Shown: positions 42,441-51,810, counted from the stretch's first letter. The stretch is DNA of 64,000 bases from Palsa-504 sp963739615 (GCA_963739615.1 CAVUBD010000027.1:1-64000), one strand, 5' to 3'. Program-made: numbers and translations. The notes: a model not told the origin generated them from the sequence alone.

Positions 42441-43031
42441 ATGACCAGCGAACCCGAAACCCCAGAGCTCCCGGAACCCGAAGGTCCTGGGCTGAGAGCC
42501 AGCCTGGAAGCCATCTTGCTGGTGGCAGACGAGCCGGTGCCCGTGGTCATGCTGGCCCAGGTGCTCGAGCGCCCGAGGAACGAGGTGGCGGCCGAGTTGC
42601 GCGAGCTCGCCGCGGCCTACGCCGCCGAGGGCCGGGGTTTCGAGCTGCGCGAGATCGCGGGCGGCTGGCGGTTCTACACCCGCGAGGACTGCGCCCCGCT
42701 GGTCGAACGTTTCGTCACCGACGGCCAGGAGGTCCGCCTCACCCAGGCGGCCCTGGAGACCCTGGCCGTGGTGGCCTACCGCCAGCCGGTAAGCCGGGCC
42801 CGGGTGTCGGCCGTCCGCGGGGTCAGCTGCGACGGGGTCATGCGCACGCTCGTGCTGCGCGGCCTCACCGAGGAGGCGGGCACGGATCCGGAGACCGGCG
42901 CCATCCTCTACCGAACCACCAGTTACTTCCTGGAGCGGCTGGGTCTGGCGAGCCTGGAGGATCTCCCCGATCTCGCGCCCTTCCTGCCGGAGAACATTGA
43001 GGACATCGAGGATGAGAACGCCCGAGCGTAA
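42441..43031 (+). CDS. scpB: Segregation and condensation protein B
   Basis: 196 residues. Tandem winged-helix domains: LRASLEAILLVADEPVPVVM, GFELREIAGGWRFYTREDCA, LTQAALETLAVVAYRQPVSR and VRGVSCDGVMRTLVLRGLTE. It is the dimeric partner of ScpA in the SMC complex. It starts four bases after the scpA stop, and its 3' end overlaps the start of rluB by 20 bases, so the genes are co-translated. Confidence 0.95.
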   Translation: MTSEPETPELPEPEGPGLRASLEAILLVADEPVPVVMLAQVLERPRNEVAAELRELAAAYAAEGRGFELREIAGGWRFYTREDCAPLVERFVTDGQEVRLTQAALETLAVVAYRQPVSRARVSAVRGVSCDGVMRTLVLRGLTEEAGTDPETGAILYRTTSYFLERLGLASLEDLPDLAPFLPENIEDIEDENARA

Positions 43032-43812
43032 CCCTGGAAACGACGATGACGACGACTTCGGCGAGCGGGATTCGCTGATCGACGTCCCCGGCGGCGTCCG
43101 GCTGCAGAAGGTCCTGGCGGAGGCGGGGATCGGCAGCCGCAGGTACTGCGAGGAGCTCATTGGCGCGGGCCGGATCGAGGTCGACGGCGAGACCGTCCGG
43201 CGGTTCGGCGCCCGCGTCGACCCCGACCACCAGGTGATCAGGGTGGACGGCAGGCGCATCCCGGCCAAGTCAGGGCGGGTGTACATCGCGTTCAACAAGC
43301 CGCCTAAGGTGCTGACCGCGATGTCGGACCCGCGCGGCAGGAAGACGGTGGCGGATTTCCTCGGCGACCGGTCCGAGCGGCTCTTCCACATCGGCCGGCT
43401 GGACTACGACACCGAAGGGCTGATGCTGCTCACCAACGACGGCGAGCTCGCGCACCGGCTCGCCCACCCCAGCTTCGAGGTGGCCAAGACCTACCTGGCC
43501 GACGTGAACGGGCCGGTGCCGAGGGACCTCAGCCGCCGCCTGATGGCAGGCGTCGAACTTGACGACGGCGTGGCCACCGCGGACAGGTTCCGGGTGATCG
43601 ACCGGTCGGGTCAGCGTGCGCTGGTGGAGATCACCCTGCACGAGGGGCGCAAGCACGTGGTGCGGCGGATGCTGGCCGCCACCGGGCATCCGGTCACCCG
43701 GCTGGTCCGCACCGATGTCGGCCCGATCAAGCTCGGCAACCTCAAGCCGGGCACCTCGCGCCAGCTGACCACCAGGGAAATGGGCGAGCTTTACGCGGCC
43801 GTCGGCCTGTAA
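43012..43812 (+). CDS. rluB: Pseudouridine synthase, RluB/RsuA family
   Basis: 266 residues from ATG 43012, inside the end of scpB. An N-terminal acidic patch is followed by an S4 domain (VRLQKVLAEAGIGSRRYCEE). The catalytic domain has GRLDYDTEGLMLLTNDGELA (the Asp in GRLDxxTxGLLLLTNDG) and GRKHVVRRMLAATGHPVTRL. It isomerises a uridine of 23S rRNA, by analogy U2605 in E. coli. Its place after scpAB is conserved in many bacteria. Confidence 0.95.
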   Translation: MRTPERNPGNDDDDDFGERDSLIDVPGGVRLQKVLAEAGIGSRRYCEELIGAGRIEVDGETVRRFGARVDPDHQVIRVDGRRIPAKSGRVYIAFNKPPKVLTAMSDPRGRKTVADFLGDRSERLFHIGRLDYDTEGLMLLTNDGELAHRLAHPSFEVAKTYLADVNGPVPRDLSRRLMAGVELDDGVATADRFRVIDRSGQRALVEITLHEGRKHVVRRMLAATGHPVTRLVRTDVGPIKLGNLKPGTSRQLTTREMGELYAAVGL

Positions 43813-43838
43813 CCTGTGGCGATGGAAGGAGCTTGCCG

Positions 43839-44201
43839 ATGACGGTCCGGGCGGTACGCGGTGCGGTCCAGGTCGATTCGGCTGACAGGGACGCGATTCT
43901 CGAGGCGACGGCCGAGCTGGTCACCGAGGTGATAACCCGCAATGACCTCAGCACCGATGACGTCATCAGCGTCCTGTTCACGGCGACGCCCGACCTGACC
44001 GCCGAGTTCCCCGCGCTGGCTGCGCGCAAGATCGGCTTCCACGACGTGCCGCTGATCTGCGCCGCGGAGATCGCCGTCCCCGGGGCCATGCCCCGCGTCG
44101 TGCGGCTGATGGCGCACGTGGAGACCGACCGGCCGCGTTCGGCGATCCAGCACGTGTACCTGCGCGGCGCCGCCGCGCTCCGCCTTGACATCGCCCAGTA
44201 G
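43839..44201 (+). CDS. aroH: Chorismate mutase, AroH type
   Basis: 120 residues from ATG 43839 (GGAAGGAG upstream). Motifs: VRAVRGAVQVDSADRDAILE (N-terminal Arg), DDVISVLFTATPDLTAEFPA and VPLICAAEIAVPGAMPRVVR. This is the trimeric, allosterically simple AroH fold. It converts chorismate to prephenate, the step before the tyrA product encoded 24 bases downstream. Confidence 0.95.
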   Translation: MTVRAVRGAVQVDSADRDAILEATAELVTEVITRNDLSTDDVISVLFTATPDLTAEFPALAARKIGFHDVPLICAAEIAVPGAMPRVVRLMAHVETDRPRSAIQHVYLRGAAALRLDIAQ

Positions 44202-44225
44202 GGCCAGCACAGTAAGGACGGGCCG

Positions 44226-45293
44226 ATGCGGGTCGCGGTCATCGGGACGGGGCTGATCGGCACCTCGATCGCGCTCGCGCTGCGCGAGCACGGCTCCCGC
44301 GTCTGGCTCGCCGATTCCGACCGGGCCGCCGCCCAGCTCGCGGCTGACCTGGGCGCGGGCGAGCTGCTACCAGAAGTGCCCGCCGAACCCGCCGACGTAG
44401 CGGTGATCGCCGTGCCCCCGGTCGCGGTGGCCGCCACCCTGGCCGCCGCGCAGGCCCGCTCCCTGGCCTGCTGCTATACCGACGTGGCCAGCGTGAAGCA
44501 GTTGCCGGTGGCGCAGGCCCGGGCCCGCGGCTGCGACATGACCAGCTACGTGCCCGGGCATCCGCTGGCCGGACGGGAGAAACACGGTCCCGCCGCGGCC
44601 CGTGCCGACCTGTTCCTGGGCCGGACCTGGGCGCTGTGCCCCGCACCGGAAACCTCCGAGGCGGCCACCGAGGCCGTGACGTCCCTGGTCCGGGTGTGCG
44701 GCGCGGTCCCGGTGCGCACCGAGGCGGCCGCGCACGACCGCTGGGTCGCGCTGATCTCGCATGCCCCGCACCTAGTGGCGGCCGCGATGGCGGCCCGCCT
44801 GGAGGCGGCCCCCCAACAGGCGCTGGACCTGGCCGGACAGGGGCTGCGTGACGTGACAAGGATCGCCGCCGGGGACACCGGGCTGTGGACGCAGATCCTG
44901 TCCGCCAACGCCGCGCCGGTCGCCGAGGTGCTGACCGCGGTGGCCGCTGACCTGGCCGAGGCGGCCCGGCTACTGAACGACGCCGGCGATGACGACCTCA
45001 AGGGGCTGGCCGCGCTGCTGGACCAGGGCCAGGCCGGCGTGGCCAGGATTCCCGGCAAGCACGGCGGCGAGCCGCGCGAGTTCACCGTCGTCCAGGTCGT
45101 GATCCCGGACCAGCCCGGCGAGCTGGCCCGGCTCTTCGAGGCATCCGGCGCGGCCGGGGTCAACATCGAGGACGTCCGGATCGAGCACTCGCCGGGGCTG
45201 CCGGTCGGCGTCGCCGAGCTCTCCGTCCGCCCGGCCCAGGCGCAGACGCTGCTTGATGCCCTGGACCAGGGTGGCTGGCCGATCCGCAGGTAA
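44226..45293 (+). CDS. tyrA: Prephenate dehydrogenase
   Basis: 355 residues. The N-terminal NAD-binding fold is MRVAVIGTGLIGTSIALALR. Active-site region: YVPGHPLAGREKHGPAAARA, with the His/Arg around GHPLAGRE. A helical dimerisation domain follows, and a C-terminal ACT domain (VQVVIPDQPGELARLFEASG, then AAGVNIEDVRIEHS) for feedback by aromatic amino acids. With aroH it makes 4-hydroxyphenylpyruvate for tyrosine. Confidence 0.95.
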   Translation: MRVAVIGTGLIGTSIALALREHGSRVWLADSDRAAAQLAADLGAGELLPEVPAEPADVAVIAVPPVAVAATLAAAQARSLACCYTDVASVKQLPVAQARARGCDMTSYVPGHPLAGREKHGPAAARADLFLGRTWALCPAPETSEAATEAVTSLVRVCGAVPVRTEAAAHDRWVALISHAPHLVAAAMAARLEAAPQQALDLAGQGLRDVTRIAAGDTGLWTQILSANAAPVAEVLTAVAADLAEAARLLNDAGDDDLKGLAALLDQGQAGVARIPGKHGGEPREFTVVQVVIPDQPGELARLFEASGAAGVNIEDVRIEHSPGLPVGVAELSVRPAQAQTLLDALDQGGWPIRR

Positions 45294-45299
45294 AGATAA

Positions 45300-45420
45300 C
45301 TGGGCCGAACGGGCACGGGTGCTCGCTCAAGCCACCCGCGCGTGTGCCGGGCGACGCGGATCCCGGGCAGGTGGACGGGAAGCTGGAATCCCCGCCTTCA
45401 GGCGGGGGAGGATGTCAACC
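45300..45420. mobile_element. IS200/IS605-type end remnant
   Basis: Between tyrA and cmk lies a hairpin CCCCGCC-TTCA-GGCGGGG (45390-45407) embedded in AGCTGGAATC...GAGGATGTCAA. This context is typical of the right end behind tnpB genes in actinobacteria. The preceding 80 bases read like a tnpB tail. No transposase remains, so it is a scar or solo end. Confidence 0.6.
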
Positions 45421-45438
45421 GCCGGTAGCATCGCACGG

Positions 45439-46164
45439 GTGAAGACTTCAGCGGACCTGGACAGTGACCGCGTGGACAGCAGGGGCGGCGGGTTCACTCT
45501 CGTGGTCGCGGTCGACGGGCCCTCGGGCGCGGGCAAGTCGAGCGCTTCGCGCGGCGCGGCGATCGCGCTCGGTATGCGTTACCTGGACACCGGGGCCATG
45601 TACCGGGCCCTGACCTGGTGGCTGCTTGACCGGGGGGCCGACACCAGCGATCCGGGGACGGTCGCGAGGCTGGCCGCCGGGCCGGTCATCGAGGTCAGCA
45701 CCGACCCGCGGGCGCCGTGGACCCGGGTCGACGGCGCGGACGTGTCCCAGGCGATCAGGAGCCGCGAGGTCACCAACGCGGTCAGCGCCGTCGCGGCCGT
45801 CCCCCAGGTCCGCACGCACCTGATCGCCATGCAACGGGAGATCATCGCGAACGCGCACGGGATCGTGGCCGAGGGCCGGGACATCGGCACGGTGGTCGCG
45901 CCGGACGCGCCCGTGAAGGTGTTCCTGACCGCCGACGGCCTGGCCCGGGCCGGGCGCCGGGCCGCCGAGGCGAGCTGGTCACCGGACACCACCCGGGCCG
46001 AACAGGACCGGCGGGACCGCCTCGACGCGGCGCAGAGCGGTAAAGCCGCCGACGCGGTAGAGATAGACTCCACCGGGCTGGGCCTTGACGAGGTGGTCGA
46101 CACCATCGTCCGCCTAGCCTGTGAGCATGCGGGGGTACCCTTCCCGCGCCAGAAGAGCAGGTAA
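45439..46164 (+). CDS. cmk: Cytidylate kinase
   Basis: 241 residues from GTG 45439. P-loop VAVDGPSGAGKSSASRGAAI, then MRYLDTGAMYRALTWWLL, IVAEGRDIGTVVAPDAPVKV and the lid ADGLARAGRRAAE. It phosphorylates CMP/dCMP. ATG 45412 is in frame but falls inside the IS-type end sequence with no spacer after GGAGG, so the GTG beyond the scar is preferred. der follows after seven bases. Confidence 0.93.
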   Translation: MKTSADLDSDRVDSRGGGFTLVVAVDGPSGAGKSSASRGAAIALGMRYLDTGAMYRALTWWLLDRGADTSDPGTVARLAAGPVIEVSTDPRAPWTRVDGADVSQAIRSREVTNAVSAVAAVPQVRTHLIAMQREIIANAHGIVAEGRDIGTVVAPDAPVKVFLTADGLARAGRRAAEASWSPDTTRAEQDRRDRLDAAQSGKAADAVEIDSTGLGLDEVVDTIVRLACEHAGVPFPRQKSR

Positions 46165-46170
46165 CAAGCA

Positions 46171-47588
46171 ATGATGCCGAACGAGGCCGACCCCGCTTCC
46201 GCCGACGGCGGTCCCGCTGCCGCACCCGTGGTCGCGGTGGTCGGCCGCCCCAACGTGGGCAAGTCCACCCTGGTGAACCGGATCCTCGGCAGCAGGCAGG
46301 CGGTCGTGGAAGACACCCCGGGCGTGACCAGGGACCGGGTCGCCTACGACGCTCTGTGGAGCGGCCGGGAGTTCACGCTGGTGGATACCGGCGGCTGGGA
46401 GCCGGCGATCGAGGGCTCGGAGAGCCTGGCCGCCCGGGTCGCCGCCCAGGCCAGGGTGGCCGTGGACGCGGCCGACGCGGTGCTGTTCGTGGTCGACGCC
46501 ACGGTAGGGGTCACCGACGCGGACGAGGCGGTGGCCAACGTGCTGCGCCGGTCCGGCAAGCCGGTCGTGGTCGCGGCCAACAAGGTCGATGACACCAAGG
46601 CCGAGTCCGAGGTCGCGGCGCTCTGGTCGCTGGGGCTCGGCGAGCCCGCGCCGGTCAGCGCCCTGCATGGGCGCGGCAGCGGCGACCTGCTCGACCTGGT
46701 GCTCGCCGCGCTGCCCGACGCGCCCAAGAACGCGGACGAGGCAGAAGGCGGACCGCGACGGGTGGCCCTCATCGGCCGTCCCAACGTCGGCAAGTCCAGC
46801 TTGCTGAACAAGCTGGCCGGCCACAGCGGGCCCTCGTCGACTCGGTCGCGGGCACCACCAGGGATCCGGTGGACGAGCTTATCGAGCTCGGCGGCAAGAC
46901 CTGGCGGTTCGTGGACACGGCCGGCATCAGGCGCCGGTTCCGCGAGAACCAGGGCGCGGACTACTACGCGGCCCTGCGCACCGCGGGCGCGCTGGACCAG
47001 GCCGAGGTCGCCGTCGTGCTGGTGGATGCGAGCGAGCCGCTGACCGAGCAGGACCTGCGGATCGTCTCCATGGTCATCGAGGCCGGCCGCGCCCTGGTCA
47101 TCGCCTACAACAAGTGGGACATGGTCGGCGAGGAGCGGCAGCGTTACCTGGAACGTGAGATCGACAGGCAGCTGCACACCGCCCGCTGGGCGCCGCGGGT
47201 CAATATTTCCGCCGCCACCGGACGGCACACCGACCGGCTGGTACCCGCACTCGAGAAGGCCCTGGAAGGCTGGGAGACCCGGGTACCGACCGGCAGGCTC
47301 AACGCCTGGCTCACCGGGCTGGTCGCGGCGACCCCGCCGCCGGTACGCGGGGGCAAGCAGCCCAAGATCCTGTTCGCCACCCAGGCCGGGGTCCGCCCAC
47401 CGCATTTCGTGCTGTTCGCGTCGGGCTTCCTCGAAGCGGGTTACCGCCGGTTCGTCGAGCGGCGGCTGCGCGAGGAGTTCGGTTTCGAGGGCACCCCTGT
47501 GCAGGTTTCCGTCCGGGTCAGAGCCAAGCGCGAAGGCCGCGGCGGCGGCCGCCCGGCCAAGCCTGCCCGGGCCGACCGGCGCCGCTAG
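46171..47588 (+). pseudogene. der: GTPase Der, with a one-base frameshift
   Basis: The first frame has GTPase domain 1 (VVGRPNVGKSTLVNRILGSR; LVDTGGWEP; NKVDD) and the start of domain 2 (IGRPNVGKSSLLNKLAGHSG). At about 46828-46832 the frame slips by one base, and the correct continuation (ALVDSVAGTTRDPVDELIEL; FVDTAGIRRRFR; AYNKWDM) is in another frame through to the KH-like C-terminus ending 47588. Der is a ribosome-assembly GTPase and is usually essential. The break is therefore more likely a sequencing or assembly deletion than a real mutation. Everything else is intact. Confidence 0.9.
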
Positions 47589-47594
47589 CGCGCG

Positions 47595-48044
47595 TTATCG
47601 GCGGCCTCCGGTTTGACTGGCGAGGATTTCACGTAGCTCGCGTGTAATGCCGTCTGGGTACCGGTCGAGAGTAGCTTCGAGATCGCTACGCTGAGCCGGG
47701 GTTGAGTATGCGGCCAGCTCGCGCTCTAGCTCAGCGCGCCGCCTTCGGGCCGCCTTCGGGCTGGGCGGGCTGAACACGGCGACCAGGAGAAGCAGCATGC
47801 CAGGCAGGAGAACCACGCCGGCCGGGCCGCTGCGCAGCACCACGCCGGTCACCGTGAGCACCCCGCCGGCCAGCATGGACCAGCGGGCCCGCACGATATC
47901 CGCGATACGGATCATGCCGAGTAGTGCGAGCATCGCATCATGACGGATCCGCCTTGAGCGGGCCGGCCGGGTGAACCGCAGGGTGCCGTGCCTGTCGGAC
48001 GAGCTCCATACCACCAGGGCCCGGCGACGCGGTTGCAGCGTCAT
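47595..48044 (-). CDS. Hypothetical membrane protein
   Basis: 149 residues from ATG 48044, chosen because GGAGGAGG stands five bases upstream. Two adjacent membrane helices lie in the middle (WSMLAGGVLTVTGVVLRSGP; AGVVLLPGMLLLLVAVFSPP), with an Arg-rich N-terminus and a charged helical C-terminus (RRRAELERELAAYSTPAQRS). Actinobacterial, function unknown. Its end is convergent with der, seven bases away. Confidence 0.75.
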   Translation of the reverse strand: MTLQPRRRALVVWSSSDRHGTLRFTRPARSRRIRHDAMLALLGMIRIADIVRARWSMLAGGVLTVTGVVLRSGPAGVVLLPGMLLLLVAVFSPPSPKAARRRRAELERELAAYSTPAQRSDLEATLDRYPDGITRELREILASQTGGRR

Positions 48045-48126
48045 CGCGGCCTCCTCCACCCGGAGCCACCCTGCGTGTCCCCAATGGTACGCCCGAACGT
48101 TCTTCATGGCATGCCGCGCTCGGCGG

Positions 48127-49014
48127 TCAGGAGGCGAACGCTCCGGGCGGGGCGGCGGGGGAGGGGCGTGCGGTCGCGTCGGTGACTGGTCTGGCGTCTG
48201 CGGCAAAGCGCACCAGGTTGTGACCATGCAGCACGCGTCCTGGCATCGGGTCCGACGCCGCCAGCCGGGTGAGCCGGTCCACAGGAAGCTCACGGGCACT
48301 GGCCGCCAGCACCAGGTTGCCGAATCTCCGCCCGCGCAGGACCGCCGCGTCCGCGATCAGGCAGGCGCGCGGGAAAGCCGTCCGCGCCGTCGCGACCTGC
48401 GCACGGGCGTGCGCGAGCGGCGCGCCGTCGGCCACGTTGGCGGCGAAGACGCCGTCCTCGCGCAGCGCGCGGCGGGCCGCCGCCATAAACTCCGCCGAGG
48501 TCAGGTGGGCCGGCGTACGGCCGCCCGCGAAGACGTCCGCGATCACCACGTCGAAGGTGCCCGCGGGCAGCTGCTCGAGCACGGCCCTGGCGTCGCCGAC
48601 GCGGAGCCGGATCCGCCCGCCCGTGCCGGTGCGCGGCAGCGGCAGCGCCAGGCGCAGGAAATCCAGCAGCGCAGCGTCCAGCTCGACCGCCACCTGCTGT
48701 GAAGCAGGCCGGGTCGCCGCCACGTAGCGGGCCAGGGTGAGCGCCCCGGCGCCCAGGTGCAGCACGTGCAGCGGCTGCCCGGCGGGAGCCCCCATGTCAG
48801 TCCGGTGCGTGTCGATCAGGTGTCCCAGCCGCCTGACGTACTCGAAGTCGAGGTAGCCGGGGTCGTCGAGGTCGACATGCGACTGCGGAACGCCGTCGAT
48901 AAGCAGCATCCACGCCGCCCGCCGGTCGGCGTCCCGCAGGAGCTCGACGTGGCCCAGGCCGGTATCAAGGGCCGTCCCCTCGGGTGCCTGCCTCCTTTGG
49001 GTCATAGCTGCCAT
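48127..49014 (-). CDS. Spermidine-synthase-like methyltransferase-fold protein
   Basis: 295 residues. LLRDADRRAAWMLLIDGVPQ and HVDLDDPGYLDFEYVRRLGH precede a Rossmann core (VLHLGAGALTLARYVAATRP; VAVELDAALLDF; DARAVLEQLPAGTFDVVIAD). This matches actinobacterial SpeE-like proteins whose substrate is unproven. The gate-keeping Asp of true spermidine synthases cannot be confirmed by eye. The start may be 49014 or Met4 (49005). Confidence 0.88.
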   Translation of the reverse strand: MAAMTQRRQAPEGTALDTGLGHVELLRDADRRAAWMLLIDGVPQSHVDLDDPGYLDFEYVRRLGHLIDTHRTDMGAPAGQPLHVLHLGAGALTLARYVAATRPASQQVAVELDAALLDFLRLALPLPRTGTGGRIRLRVGDARAVLEQLPAGTFDVVIADVFAGGRTPAHLTSAEFMAAARRALREDGVFAANVADGAPLAHARAQVATARTAFPRACLIADAAVLRGRRFGNLVLAASARELPVDRLTRLAASDPMPGRVLHGHNLVRFAADARPVTDATARPSPAAPPGAFAS

Positions 49015-49127
49015 TATCGGCGGTTTCCCCGCTAGCGAGGTAAGACCCCAACCGGGTGGCGGCTCGAAGAACCCGGCCCGCGTATGCGAGGCTGTGTTAC
49101 GTACTTCTCAAGCCGCAGGAGGCCCGC

Positions 49128-49406
49128 ATGGCTGTCGACCAACCCAAGCCCGCTGAGAGTGCGCGCGCTGCGGATGACGGGCCATCGGGGATCGCCCCCG
49201 CCAAGCCCGACGCTGCCGCGAAGTCTGACGGTACCGCCGCGTCTGACCTGGACGACATGAAGCGGAAGTTCCGTGAGGCACTCGACCGCAAGCGCGGCTC
49301 GCACGCTGCCGCGAACGCGGAGGGCGCGCAGGATACCGGCAAGGTGCACGGCTCCCACGGCCCGGCGGCCAGCCGCCGTTCGTTCCGCCGCAAGAGCGGC
49401 AGCTAA
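49128..49406 (+). CDS. DUF5302-family small protein
   Basis: 92 residues from ATG 49128 (GCAGGAGG upstream). It is acidic and Ala-rich at the N-terminus, then DDMKRKFREALDRKRGSHAA and the ending HGSHGPAASRRSFRRKSG, which is the DUF5302 signature. It is small, disordered, cytoplasmic and found only in actinobacteria. Function unknown. Confidence 0.9.
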   Translation: MAVDQPKPAESARAADDGPSGIAPAKPDAAAKSDGTAASDLDDMKRKFREALDRKRGSHAAANAEGAQDTGKVHGSHGPAASRRSFRRKSGS

Positions 49407-49446
49407 CCCGCAGCGGCGGGTACCGCCGAAACCACGCGGTTCTCGG

Positions 49447-50058
49447 CTACGCCGAGGCGGTCGCGGAGTTCATCGCCGCGGCCCAGAGGTGGGTCGGCTG
49501 GGACCGGTCCAGGTCCCTTCGCCCGGACGGCGGCCAGGCCCGCCGGCTGACCTGGGGGCCGGCCTGCTCCGGGATCTGGCGTGGGTCCTCTGCGGCCAGG
49601 TGAAACCAGACAGTCGTGCCGGCCGGGTCCCTGAGATATCCCCACTGGGCGGCCAGCTGCTGGACCAGGAACAGGCCGTGTCCTTCCGCCGCGTACAGAT
49701 CGCCTTTCACGATGGGCGTGCCCGCCGAACCATCGTCGATGACCTCGACGAGAACACCGCGCGGTACGCCGATCACGACGATGGTGACGGTTCCGCCCTC
49801 GACTCCCGACTTGGTGTGCGCGATGGCGTTAGTGACTATTTCCGACGTCAGTAATGTCGCGGTGTCGTTGTCCGTGCGAACCCGATGGGTGCTGAGCGTC
49901 TGGGCGATGAAGGCCCTCGCCGCGGAGACCTGTTCCGGACGTCCGGGAATGGTCAGGGAGCCGAGGACCGCGGCGCGCGAGCCGCCCGTCCCTCGGGGCC
50001 CTGGCCTGCGCGGCGGACTGTGCCCTGCCCCGCGGGGACTTCCTTCGGACGTTTCCAT
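49447..50058 (-). CDS. RsbW-like ATP-binding protein (HATPase_c_2)
   Basis: 203 residues from ATG 50058 (GGGAGGGA upstream). The GHKL ATPase N-box is LLTSEIVTNAIAHTKSG, and the later boxes are VLVEVIDDGSAGTPI and AEGHGLFLVQQLAAQWG. There is no kinase dimerisation domain, so it resembles the single-domain anti-sigma/regulatory kinases that abound in actinobacteria, often near XRE/DUF397 genes as here. Its target is unknown. Confidence 0.9.
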   Translation of the reverse strand: METSEGSPRGAGHSPPRRPGPRGTGGSRAAVLGSLTIPGRPEQVSAARAFIAQTLSTHRVRTDNDTATLLTSEIVTNAIAHTKSGVEGGTVTIVVIGVPRGVLVEVIDDGSAGTPIVKGDLYAAEGHGLFLVQQLAAQWGYLRDPAGTTVWFHLAAEDPRQIPEQAGPQVSRRAWPPSGRRDLDRSQPTHLWAAAMNSATASA

Positions 50059-50558
50059 GCTGAGTCCCTCCCAAATTGCCGAGACCATGATCTCACCTGT
50101 CCGCGACCCGGGACCGTCAGACTCCGCCTGCTTGTGGTGTCACACCCGTGACACTCGTCACCGTGGTACGCGTCGGGCGTTACTTCTCACTCGGATTGTC
50201 AGCTGCCCCATCAAGGACCCGATCGACGGCTAGATGCCGGAAAAATCCGTAAAGCCCTATCCATCTAGTCGTTTATAATATGTCCGGTTTGTGCCTTCTT
50301 GTTGACTGCGATGACTAGTATCAGATAATGAGGCCGCTGGGCGCCCGCATGCAAGTGCGTGGAGCAAATTTCTCTGGTGAAATCCCGGATGCGATTTCAT
50401 CGCAGACGTTAGTGCTGTATCGTACTGCTTGTCAGGGACGATGTGGAGTGTTCTGGTTACACTCTGATGTTCGGCCTGGGTCTCATGGTTTTGAGGTTCC
50501 GGTTCTCCGCGTCATCCCGAGCACTAACCCCTCTGCTTCACGAGGAGGCGAACTTCCC
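50059..50558. promoter_or_regulatory. Low-GC promoter region of the XRE gene
   Basis: About 500 bases between divergent genes. From 50230 the GC content drops. A likely promoter is TTGACT (50302-50307) with GATAAT (50324-50329), a 16-base spacer. GAGGAGG at 50542-50548 serves the GTG start at 50559. The open frame in this region (from 50328) is not accepted as coding. Confidence 0.5.
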
Positions 50559-51413
50559 GTGCCCCTTGGACCGACCGTCCGTAGGCGCAGGCTCGGTGCC
50601 GAGCTCCGGCGTCTGCGGGAAGCGCATTCGCTCAAGCTTGAGGAAGTGGCCGAGAAACTCGGCCTGGCCCCTTCGACTCTTTCGCGCATCGAGACCGGTA
50701 AGGCTCCGACCAAGTTGGCGTACCTGACCGCCATGCTCGCGATGTACGAAGTCGAGGACCCGGGTGCGCGTAAGGTCCTGGTCGACATGGCCCGCGAGGG
50801 TCACCGTAAGGGCTGGTGGTCGATCTACGACGACGTGCTGCCCAGCGGATTCGACATCTACGTGGGCTTGGAAGCGGAGGCATCTGGCCTGCGAAGTTAC
50901 GAGTCCGACGTGGTCCACGGGCTGCTGCAGACCACCGACTACGCCTTGACGGTGCTGCGCGAATTGCGGCCGAGGGACAGCGCGGAACAGATCGAGCGGG
51001 TGGTGGAACTGCGCATGCAGCGGCAGCGCCTGCTCGACCAGGAACCGCCGCTTGACGCCTGGATCATCCTCGACGAGGGGGCGATCAGGCGCAAAGTCGG
51101 AGGTGCCGCGACCATGCGGCACCAGCTTGAGCACCTGGTCCAGGCCAGCCGGTGGCCCAATGTCACCTTGCAGGTTCTCGCCTTCGAATCGGGTGCGCAC
51201 GCGGGATTGATCGGACCATTCGCCATCCTCGAATTCCCGGAGCGCACGGATCCTGACGTCGCCTACACCGAATCCTTGGGCGGCATGATCTACCTGGAAA
51301 AGGACCGGGAAGTCCGGGCATGCGCCGAGGCTTTCGACCGCATGCGCGCCGCGGCGCTTTCGCCGGCCGCGTCCGTCGAACTGATTCAGCACGTGGCCCG
51401 AGAGCTGGGCTGA
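50559..51413 (+). CDS. XRE-family regulator with DUF5753 domain (Scr1-like)
   Basis: 284 residues from GTG 50559, with a good ribosome site. Helix-turn-helix: LGAELRRLREAHSLKLEEVA, then EKLGLAPSTLSRIETGKA. The DUF5753 domain follows (YVGLEAEASGLRSYESDVVH, GLLQTTDYALTVLRELRP, then NVTLQVLAFESGAHAGL). Such proteins pair with a DUF397 protein like antitoxin/toxin or regulator/effector partners. The DUF397 gene is 55 bases downstream on the same strand. Confidence 0.93.
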   Translation: MPLGPTVRRRRLGAELRRLREAHSLKLEEVAEKLGLAPSTLSRIETGKAPTKLAYLTAMLAMYEVEDPGARKVLVDMAREGHRKGWWSIYDDVLPSGFDIYVGLEAEASGLRSYESDVVHGLLQTTDYALTVLRELRPRDSAEQIERVVELRMQRQRLLDQEPPLDAWIILDEGAIRRKVGGAATMRHQLEHLVQASRWPNVTLQVLAFESGAHAGLIGPFAILEFPERTDPDVAYTESLGGMIYLEKDREVRACAEAFDRMRAAALSPAASVELIQHVARELG

Positions 51414-51468
51414 CTAAGACTTACCCCCAGAAACAAGAACGCCGCAAAATCAACGAAAGGAGAGGCGG

Positions 51469-51678
51469 ATGGACACCGACCTCACTGGTCTGCGCTGGTA
51501 CAAGAGCAGCGCAAGCAGCGCCGCGGGCTGCGTCGAAATAGCGCACCTCCCCTCAGGGGGCGTCGCGGTTCGCGACTCGAAGGACCGGGGCAAGACGCCC
51601 CACGTCTTCAACCGCCACGAGTGGGAGTGTTTCCTCCTCGGGGCCAAGAACGGGGAATTCGACCTTCCAGTCGCCTGA
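51469..51678 (+). CDS. DUF397-domain protein
   Basis: 69 residues. The DUF397 pattern is LRWYKSSASSAAGCVEIAHL, GGVAVRDSKDRGKTPHVFN and WECFLLGAKNGEFDL. Partner of the XRE gene just upstream. AAAGGAGAGG precedes the ATG at 51469. Proposed roles are toxin-like or regulatory, as in the BldB/WhiJ-linked Abb/DUF397 systems of Streptomyces. Confidence 0.93.
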   Translation: MDTDLTGLRWYKSSASSAAGCVEIAHLPSGGVAVRDSKDRGKTPHVFNRHEWECFLLGAKNGEFDLPVA

Positions 51679-51810
51679 GCCTTCCAGTCGCCCGAGCGCC
51701 GGGTGAAGGTGTCGGGCCTGGTCACCCGGCGGGTCGGGGGTAGTAAGTAGATGGCTTGGGGGAAAGAGCAAAGGGCGGTGGTCCTGACGGGTCCACCGCC
51801 CTCCGCATGC

